This document shows, piece after piece, positions 34,501 through 37,444 of a DNA stretch of 37,444 bases (the stretch's first letter is position 1; each line of letters begins with the position of its first letter). Source of the stretch: Candidatus Omnitrophota bacterium (GTDB lineage: Bacteria; Omnitrophota; Gorgyraeia; Gygaellales; Profunditerraquicolaceae). A program made the translations under genes and the position numbers. A model generated the notes under the pieces. It was not told where the DNA came from, ran no database searches, and was given only the letters and a program-made list of their open reading frames with translations. Location of the stretch: contig JAKLGJ010000003.1 in assembly GCA_022710715.1 (NCBI GenBank), forward strand, positions 153,083-190,526, in the 5' to 3' direction.

Positions 34501-36434
34501 TTCTGCGCCAGAGTATACGGCCTGGAGAATATTTTCTCCACCGCTGCCACCACTTCATAGTCAGCGAGCGGATCCAGGTCGATCTTCATCATTTCCTGCA
34601 ACCCCTCATAGATCCTCCAGTAGCTGTACGTGCGGGAACGGCCGGCTTTGAGCACGGCGTCTTTGTGGTGATACATCACCGCGCTCTTGATGCCCGGATC
34701 AAAGTGAGAGTAGCGCGTCTTTTCACCGGACGCTCCGCCGTCATTCGCTTCATCGTTTTGCGCATCAGACGTATTCTCCGGAGCGGCCATCAATGATTTC
34801 GGCAGATGCTCGACCACAAACAGCCCGGCGATAAGCCCGACTATTGCGCTGACCGCCGAACCTACCATGAGAAAAGCCCCGAAGCCGGACGAATCGGCTG
34901 CATACGGATAGAAAAATCTCATATAGGTCAGAACCGGCAGAGCCATGCCGCCCACAAAACCGACCAGAGGCGGGATAAGAACCGCCAGGAATCCCGCGAT
35001 ACCGCGCAAAGCTCCGGTAACCGCAGACCTTGTGCTTTTTTGCCCGGGAACAGTCGAATCCGCCTTCAATACCCCGCCGTCGTCTTCATTTTGGGTATTT
35101 GCCTGACCGCCGGCCGATTGAAGATCCCGGACTTCGGTCTGCGCTGCCTGTGGCAGCACCCGGATGCGAACGGGTACGCCGCCGTTGATCGCCAGATTAT
35201 ACTGCTGCGCATTACCCAGCACGCTCAAAATCGGCGGCTCGATCGCAGTGTTGGCTTCCGCCGCGGGCAGAATAGTCATCACTGCCTGCACGCCCTGACG
35301 CAAAACTCCCTGAACACTTTCTTTCACAGATAACAATAACCCGCCGCTGAAATACCTGCGGATGACCAGGCCTCCGGGGCCGCTAACGGTCTCCTGTTTG
35401 TTATATTCGCCTTTCTGGAACGACTGCTGATACTGCTTGAAATAGGTATCCCTGGACCAGGCTGCGTGCGAAACCAGCCCGCCAAGGTCCCGGCTGTCGA
35501 TCGCCTGCAGCAATGCGCTGCAAGCCTGCGCGCTCTGCCCGACCTGCGGCCCTGGCTGCTGCCCACTCTGCCCCGGCTGCTGCCCGGCCTGCCCGTTCTG
35601 CGCCTGAAGCCGCGGCGCGTAGCGCTGCTTGAACCACTGCGCCAGCACCAGCGAATAAAACACCTGCCGCAATCCGGAATAACGTTTCGCGGAATTGACC
35701 TCGCGGGTCAGCCGCGGGATGATCAGCCGGCGCACCAGGTCCGAAGAATACTCGTTCAACTCTTTAAGACGCGGATCGTCAAAGGCAAAGCCGGGAGCGT
35801 CCTTGAGATAATCCTGCTCCAGCATCACTTTCATTGTGGCTTTATAGACATAAGCGCCGTCTTTGTATTCTTTAATGATGATCTCGTTGGGAACGATCCA
35901 GGGACGGGTAATGGTCGGGATGGTCACTGCCTGCCGGCCGAAAATCTGCTCTGCCCGGCTGTATAATCTATTCCAGTAAAGTTTGCCTTCCCGGGTATCC
36001 GGAGAAGTAAATCTGGCCAGATCCTTTTTGAGCTGCAGATCGGCTTCCAGCATCACCTTGCCGATATCAGTGCGCTCAAGATACGGATCGATGATCTGAT
36101 TCGGCGCATCCGGCCGCAAGTTAACCCAGAAAAGATTGTCCGGCAGGCGCAGGCCGATCTGGAAATACTCCATGATCTTCGCGGTAGACTTCTTGATCTC
36201 CGCTTCCTTGATCTTCGCGGCATCGCCCTGTTCCAGGGCCAGATCGAACGCATTGTTCTGCTGATCGTAAGCAAGCCAGCGCATGTGCATGGGCCGGAAC
36301 TTGTCCGCGCCCACCAGGCCGTTGAGATAGGCCGGGATATTCATATCCGGCGCTACTTGAGCAAACCCCGACTGTTCGAAAACCAGACTGAAAATTATGG
36401 CCAGCGCGATAATCCTGTTCATCATCTTTAACAT
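25560..36434 (-). CDS. Giant modular exported protein 3 (3624 residues)
   Basis: AGGAG lies 7 nt before the ATG. Residues 1-26 are a signal peptide ending EQSGFAQV, and 27-363 the N-terminal module shared with giants 1 and 2. Fourteen DGG junctions (about 451, 565, 776, 922, 1231, 1551, 1737, 1874, 2138, 2330, 3033, 3150, 3257, 3499) divide the rest. The blocks include membrane helices at about 470-540, 790-900, 1130-1200 and 1780-1830, a TIM-like block (1231-1550), a coiled coil with WADGK domain (1551-1736), a PQQ-blade-like stretch (RIDADTGETVW) near 2080, TPR-like helices (2330-3032), a 117-residue block shared with giant 1 (3033-3149) and HEAT repeats (3257-3498). It ends with a C-terminal module from GGVDFR. 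Export is inferred; function unknown. Confidence 0.93.
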   Translation of the reverse strand: MLKMMNRIIALAIIFSLVFEQSGFAQVAPDMNIPAYLNGLVGADKFRPMHMRWLAYDQQNNAFDLALEQGDAAKIKEAEIKKSTAKIMEYFQIGLRLPDNLFWVNLRPDAPNQIIDPYLERTDIGKVMLEADLQLKKDLARFTSPDTREGKLYWNRLYSRAEQIFGRQAVTIPTITRPWIVPNEIIIKEYKDGAYVYKATMKVMLEQDYLKDAPGFAFDDPRLKELNEYSSDLVRRLIIPRLTREVNSAKRYSGLRQVFYSLVLAQWFKQRYAPRLQAQNGQAGQQPGQSGQQPGPQVGQSAQACSALLQAIDSRDLGGLVSHAAWSRDTYFKQYQQSFQKGEYNKQETVSGPGGLVIRRYFSGGLLLSVKESVQGVLRQGVQAVMTILPAAEANTAIEPPILSVLGNAQQYNLAINGGVPVRIRVLPQAAQTEVRDLQSAGGQANTQNEDDGGVLKADSTVPGQKSTRSAVTGALRGIAGFLAVLIPPLVGFVGGMALPVLTYMRFFYPYAADSSGFGAFLMVGSAVSAIVGLIAGLFVVEHLPKSLMAAPENTSDAQNDEANDGGASGEKTRYSHFDPGIKSAVMYHHKDAVLKAGRSRTYSYWRIYEGLQEMMKIDLDPLADYEVVAAVEKIFSRPYTLAQKLRNFPLAIATMRWFELEVKLQAANILKNCYAQTAHPAMLQNFLDDNFERLAELFNQASERSAVERFLYHPNAYRRDMIICGKLLLKLYGKEYLLLKTGSFNDNALYYITAAAWEAAQERRRPEVASNTDSDGGIGNALFGDLRAKIGVSTGVSLAVTVAVAFFAGFIPLWLAITAIAGSVGLTIGIGGVTQLETVTDWFVSLGITTIAALTFGAGPLLGADLIAPGKPLESLIQFWAMPAFAFFFLMSMPSLVMSIGNWLHSGYGKKAQDNEAEGQDGGRRRYFGFQIKTYKDAMRALDILSVISAYGKPGEEKTVRLIVPTYDPLVKQYLEAVSELIEVKDFEEMGRYVRYADGAAFIGESDPFNAGDEFSFNNNGPIQIFATEKENKFRSNVRGVKGEFLITIVKEFGLFGKQMVKIEPYDHREDPLNPERWTLERWNNLTRELLSLFGKTDVTTPDFTATAAQVVEPARHYLWKNEFYAEDVQNYVTHQLNRARTFNHLTTALIGFAALGAIAAACFISNMVLLAGAIGISAAAIIASGLASLEVLKASITGTIAALALKAGVASRYTARTGQEASGQSGDQDGGNSICLSLDLQDMVVGEPNWVGVQPRMVLLPALKQRLPDLVGTILGHVQWRKKVIEFMRRAEPGKDPAILVDHLINKRLKELIKLSAGGKTPVPVTLFVGNELASNPTLDDQWATVERQLINGLEGISAQDLRSGAIKLTIAFELAQDSAGVTDKVEAVRDIHQRIYKWLVDTYSPEAVKDMWGEDVSLYAVGVKAADAYKYMMMQTDDGKVYLSHGGLFASAGKTAQGYIEVTQEIARAAKDRRGEVLDSYVDLKSFDEETPIEEYVEQLYAAVAEGKLNIHLVNLIVADMAVRLPFWQRAIEAQERLLVRPEAATVDGGKNAKRIRELKQILEVLNRQRADLEAQLEGARESKKPAFQEELDHTRHLLKQMTEELEDRERMEREKPAPRTWADGKVVEGRKYRINSKHPEYYLHNFGSANPVVEIIGPSREAAQGWYGSEQNELNPAAALYKETVKQHGLEGDLPEEDMVFAGNIFAGQRRVYSLVHIDELQEISQEEADALDGGIDRTEKTRLEVTMKQERETQQAYVLRYRADLRRAYMYGALPTIVTLFGGMVLASIIPAVSAVLLVAAVVSTAVMIIFAVKAHGNLRKLSLASDRYMQAYEAYLDLLEQNKSRPSAAAAKDDSAVTGDQGDERSSDGGSTFKLLKIIDMRKFASLGLGYPLGIIENHSGQMEFLFSKGKQGELNLFERLRFGRNTRKYTRVVISEDGRVENKGEVLMSEAQAAAYREKEGRLGPFKAFPEGRVGAQEVYKDALRGTTWVLELISSYYDYQFHEDFTLHRLSMTDKAGQSKIIHEEGLRSEFHEIRILEGGDLLLILDEAIKRIDADTGETVWTAPNGKYTLDVIRFAGKGKVWGLYLNRYLAIYGKASGAGKRTTADALDGPAVNDLYAPWVAAEILDNDGGDSRNDAAQVSIADQIENMRETIERAPAEYRKVERRGGVDPYVNLLTFYLLPNIHHMLIELMKRLDKEKTDQDIASVEKLVEYLDAISELEFKDGERLFDYTRQNYRFMAGVLTYLGVTLGEDHPELFRKIDEINYPMLVMDIDKYKVEVERGVTERIPRIEERFDRYMALHAQYAQKDADAQSDDAQANDGGIENTDSAELEEAQRLYRATLQEMFRETIIDYREAGQFHQYTWEHQAEFAGELLKSPATFALGVELLENAYENALRLYEDDRTTAVLWTLMEEMIPYPQLRQRALEMIRNMKIYVGEDKDAQRDNGYADMFTATGKLTPEALEAVDKRVEALLSAGEDTQEEPGNVSGLVEEVKNRLAGIMRRGRRTVRESSQTAASQSLRKRYSLERLGSLLGKFLEELADKDPELSVRIINELIDITEKTSSLTEPRFLSLITSWHEINALKKYPVLLPHLRTLALATPDLKERLEDLAEVGEGYLQNGDRAGAFAIAQEISAQSVEEARELLAGLFVEPAYERQVLQWARSLEPEHARKVFIEIAGIVYAREERPRAEEFYREAWQFSLRSDDHLDAVVADFLPLMRERGVDFGKSRDELLRECAESAFARSLDHEKSLDWWMVNRTIFELALDGQYEEAEKIVRRIDQTYRVEKWTAWGHDPDHFRCDERDHGYQQMVEAAARRGDVETVHRILAKMQDFTQEASLTASKIFAGKGLYLDAVGASAFSSKAVDWENHAFQRGAMTQRGIFFSEGLPLLSSAMIMLDQDVDREQIKKMFMKAAEIGLDYREVGQAGEAIMKHPEIKDILLPFLKQALMKNKSIFEHDQYRMILNLLRQAYPGIFAAPEDLARAGRQMLPAGAADAQRTTAQTAQQAGADEQAGDPAGADGGKLKEMIRGQDLVRQLEGYMGEEFAQYVDYWHTLNPKTSWLEIMRTIQYSEDYMIGFYEQVGVQLRQEFGIEVVKSVSTPEWKMFMRNGGVLTAVFAADAAKHVNVRIEASGRDNDGGLLAQIQAVFDKAEESIRQAEVVDTEYMRNAGYGADTEQWVVNELIKLAQANPEALILVRRFVTGRTEGRKRVCVEKFLAAWTDKAAAAAPEQTQALVPASELEQDGGDKNKDGKSLTAIGVSLQHVEHSRGAMIAFAPLAQTFVEEDARSARIRAALLGLGRLGWSSAVDALVDALHNQRFAGYQDTIVQALGLTRSGEAQKALREFIARSGRDMAVKPSAVRSAILALGSYAGFDSAMFLRRLLDFPAYNQYRDAIALGLGMAKFPEAVNEPLKDLVKGIGQEEPEVIRAAILALGIKGSSGDMDLLFRLKQDPRYEQFMDTIILSIGLTGWNEAGDLLFSVLREDGGAQKDAAPVEEVGGVDFRAIPSVVMPAAGAVGAAGANAAAMTGAPVAVLNVRELDRQWAALQQKVRDGQMPYADIRAYVSACCANKEACENLKKASLWIAEVLKVEEDACVETSPQMKEVLALL
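26988..27338 (-). other. DGG-bounded shared module B, copy in giant 3
   Basis: 117 residues, from DGG at 3033 to just before DGG at 3150. It aligns by eye with giant 1 residues 1744-1860 without large gaps; both copies are 117 residues long. In giant 1 it directly follows module A, while here module A lies about 1300 residues earlier. Confidence 0.7.
31227..31784 (-). other. DGG-bounded shared module A, copy in giant 3
   Basis: 186 residues from DGG at 1551 to DGG at 1737. A coiled coil rich in Leu, Glu and Arg is followed by TWADGKVVEGRKYRI, an IIGPSREAA segment, a long insertion relative to giant 1, VFAGNIF and SLVHIDELQ. The motif order equals that of giant 1 at 2722-3234. Confidence 0.7.
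31785..32744 (-). other. Triosephosphate-isomerase-like block in giant 3
   Basis: Residues 1231-1550, exactly between two DGG junctions. Motifs in TIM order: GTILGHVQWRKK (compare ILGHSERR, with catalytic His kept near 1279), VTLFVGNEL (compare CVGE), ERQLINGLEGIS followed by LTIAFEL (compare IAYEPVW, with the Glu kept near 1376), VRDIHQRIYKWL, YAVGVKAADAYKYMM (compare YGGSVK-NA), then TDDGKVYLSHGGL (compare DG-LVGGASL). The phosphate-binding loop sequence and the WAIGTGKT lid are lost, so enzymatic activity seems unlikely. Confidence 0.58.
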
Positions 36435-36455
36435 TGTTAACTCCTTTTAAAAATT

Positions 36456-36482
36456 AAAAAAAGGGAACCCGCGGTCATTCCC
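36456..36482 (-). terminator. Second, weaker hairpin in the leader of giant 3
   Basis: GGGAA/TTCCC form a 5-bp stem around a 10-nt loop, followed on the minus strand by seven T residues. It lies between the main hairpin (36506-36562) and the ribosome binding site, and may act as a second attenuator. Confidence 0.4.
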
Positions 36483-36505
36483 CCGAATCCCCTGAAAATA
36501 ATCAC

Positions 36506-36562
36506 AAAAAAAACCACGGAAGCTAATATCTTGGCTTGAAAGCCTCGAGATTAGAACCGTGG
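36506..36562 (-). terminator. Leader terminator/attenuator of giant 3
   Basis: On the minus strand the foot CCACGG/CCGTGG, the stem CTAAT/ATTAG, then CTTGGCTT/GAGGCTTT-type pairing form a long hairpin, followed by eight T residues. It lies about 40 nt after the predicted transcription start and 70 nt before the start codon. Confidence 0.75.
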
Positions 36563-36602
36563 CAATGCTTAATGAAAACGTTTACTTACCTATATATCAA
36601 GA

Positions 36603-36631
36603 AGTATACCCGATAATCCACCCCTTGTCAA
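36603..36631 (-). promoter_or_regulatory. Near-consensus sigma70 promoter of giant 3
   Basis: TTGACA (36626-36631) and TATACT (36603-36608) are separated by exactly 17 bp. The -10 is followed by TCTTGATATA, as in the promoter at 8897-8924. The -35 directly abuts the REP-like unit at 36631-36647. Confidence 0.8.
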
Positions 36632-36709
36632 GGGGACAGGTCCACCCAAAACCCTCCGTCGACAAAAACCGACAGATGTGTCCCCTTTCAAATTTGCTGT
36701 GTCCCCTTT
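36631..36709. repeat. REP-like GGGGACA/TGTCCCC cluster
   Basis: AGGGGACAGGTCCACCC (36631-36647) is followed by two identical, oppositely oriented units TGTGTCCCCTTT (36677-36688 and 36698-36709). The GGACAGGTCCACCC core is shared with 11821-11835. Together with the promoter and hairpins it fills the gene-free stretch 36435-36734. Confidence 0.55.
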
Positions 36710-36734
36710 GGCCGACTCATCCAGCCGGCCCGCG

Positions 36735-36938
36735 CTATTGGTCTAAATATTTAAATTGACTGACTTTCGCCTGGAGATTCGGCTGATGGATCTCTTCCTC
36801 AATGATCGTCTTGACTATTTTGCCGTCCTGATCCTTCTCCACAGTCACTTTCTTATGATACCCCGTGAGCGTGGTGCAACCCGCTAAAAAGATACAACTA
36901 ACCGACACAACCGCCAGTACCCGCGAAAACCGCCCCAT
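36735..36938 (-). CDS. Small lipoprotein
   Basis: 67 residues. A lipoprotein signal peptide with lipobox LAGC (Cys at about 21) is followed by a short charged, probably helical domain (KVTVEKDQDGKIVKTIIEEE). The start codon overlaps the stop of the upstream PEP-CTERM gene as TAATG, with GGGAGG 5 nt before it, so translation is probably coupled. It would be anchored to a membrane by lipid. The family is not recognised. Giant 3 follows after a promoter-containing gap of 300 bp. Confidence 0.8.
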   Translation of the reverse strand: MGRFSRVLAVVSVSCIFLAGCTTLTGYHKKVTVEKDQDGKIVKTIIEEEIHQPNLQAKVSQFKYLDQ

Positions 36939-37444
36939 TAAGACCTCCCTCTCATGCGCCCGCCCACAAACATCGCTCCGCCGCCGATCAAAAACAACAG
37001 CGTCGCCACCGGTTCCGGCACCACGCCGACCGGCCGCAGCTTACCCAGGCTTTCTCCGGCAAAACTATACGTCTTGCCTTGCAACCAGGGATTAGCCGTT
37101 GCATTATAGTAAATATTGCTGTTTCCCGTGAAATTGTTCACCTGATAGGTCAGATTCGCGTCGTCAATGACATAATCGATGCCGGCGATCGTGGTGACAT
37201 ACAAAGCGCCGTATTGCGTGCCTTCAGCGTCCAGCGATCTCAACGTGAACGTCCCGTTGCCGAAATCCACATTTCCCCAGGCGAAATTGTTCAGATACGC
37301 GGTTTCCACGGGTCCCAGGTCCTGGCTGTTGAATACCACCTCATGAGCTTTATTATCGAACAACAAGTTGGCGCTGCCCGTTTTCCAATCCGCATTCATT
37401 GTGCTGTAAGAAGCAAACTTGCCCGCGACATTGAACTGATCGTC
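36938..37444 (-). CDS. PEP-CTERM protein (5' end beyond the window)
   Basis: The frame is open to the right edge, so at least 168 residues are present and the N terminus is missing; the internal ATG at 37399 is not taken as the start. The visible part is rich in beta-type, Asn- and Gly-rich sequence (NNFAWGNVDFGNGTFTLRS, NFTGNSNIYYNATANPW). The C terminus is a PEP-CTERM signal: VPEP, hydrophobic helix (TLLFLIGGGAMFVGG), then RMRGR. It probably works at the cell surface after exosortase processing (family knowledge). It is coupled to the downstream lipoprotein gene by TAATG. Confidence 0.85.
   Translation of the reverse strand, partial: DDQFNVAGKFASYSTMNADWKTGSANLLFDNKAHEVVFNSQDLGPVETAYLNNFAWGNVDFGNGTFTLRSLDAEGTQYGALYVTTIAGIDYVIDDANLTYQVNNFTGNSNIYYNATANPWLQGKTYSFAGESLGKLRPVGVVPEPVATLLFLIGGGAMFVGGRMRGRS

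Noticed and set aside
36711-36731. GGCCGACTCATCCAGCCGGCC hairpin as a terminator for the lipoprotein gene (21-nt palindrome-like, 36711-36731)
   Set aside because: It contains mismatches and no T-run follows on the minus strand, so terminator function cannot be supported.

Overview
The window looks like chromosome from a candidate phylum Omnitrophota (OP3-like) bacterium. The basis is recalled family knowledge, not a database search: three giant secreted proteins start with a signal peptide ending EQSGFAQV followed by a roughly 340-residue module (blocks such as FWVNLRPD, TRPWIVP, YSS-LIR, LAQWFK, YFSGG), and this arrangement is characteristic of that phylum. Two PEP-CTERM proteins and many secreted proteins fit a Gram-negative-type cell with an elaborate surface. 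No rRNA, tRNA, CRISPR array or intact transposase is visible.

Layout from left to right. Positions 1-7950 (-) hold giant gene 1, running off the left edge. At 8165-8713 (-) is a secreted protein with 22-residue tandem repeats, behind a GEMM-like riboswitch. At 9064-10416 (+) is a secreted protein that looks like an (alpha/alpha)6 barrel. At 10510-11217 (-) is a DNRLRE-type PEP-CTERM protein, and at 11337-11798 (-) a membrane protein with two CxxxCP iron-sulfur motifs. Giant gene 2 (12652-19506, -) is followed by a small exported protein (11897-12607). At 20039-23239 (+) is a 1066-residue secreted protein with a LysM-like C terminus, behind a second GEMM-like leader and flanked by two copies of a palindromic element. 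A two-gene operon of secreted proteins (24734-23380, -) has a third related leader. A small membrane protein (25039-25545, +) has a promoter placed so that its mRNA may be leaderless. Giant gene 3 (25560-36434, -) encodes 3624 residues. At the right edge a PEP-CTERM protein and a small lipoprotein are translationally coupled.

The central theme is a family of giant, modular exported proteins. Each is built from blocks separated by a short polar linker ending in Asp-Gly-Gly (DGG). The blocks include degenerate versions of known enzymes (GH9-like in giant 1, triosephosphate-isomerase-like in giant 3, an amidoligase/GCS-fold-like domain twice in giant 2), multi-helix membrane segments, coiled coils and HEAT/TPR-like repeats. 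Giants 1 and 3 share two different blocks whose ends coincide with DGG, adjacent in one protein and about 1300 residues apart in the other. In giant 2 a block of about 700 residues is duplicated exactly from DGG to DGG. Giants 2 and 3 also share a C-terminal module beginning GG-I/V-DFR. This points to a cassette-like protein architecture with fixed ends and exchangeable cargo.

Regulation also looks shared. All three giants have a sigma70-type promoter, then a terminator-like hairpin with the same foot (CCACGG/CCGTGG) and a T-tract, then a ribosome binding site. Three other secreted-protein units have leaders resembling the cyclic-dinucleotide GEMM riboswitch plus an overlapping terminator. 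All functional statements come from reading the sequence by eye; no alignment or structure prediction was run.
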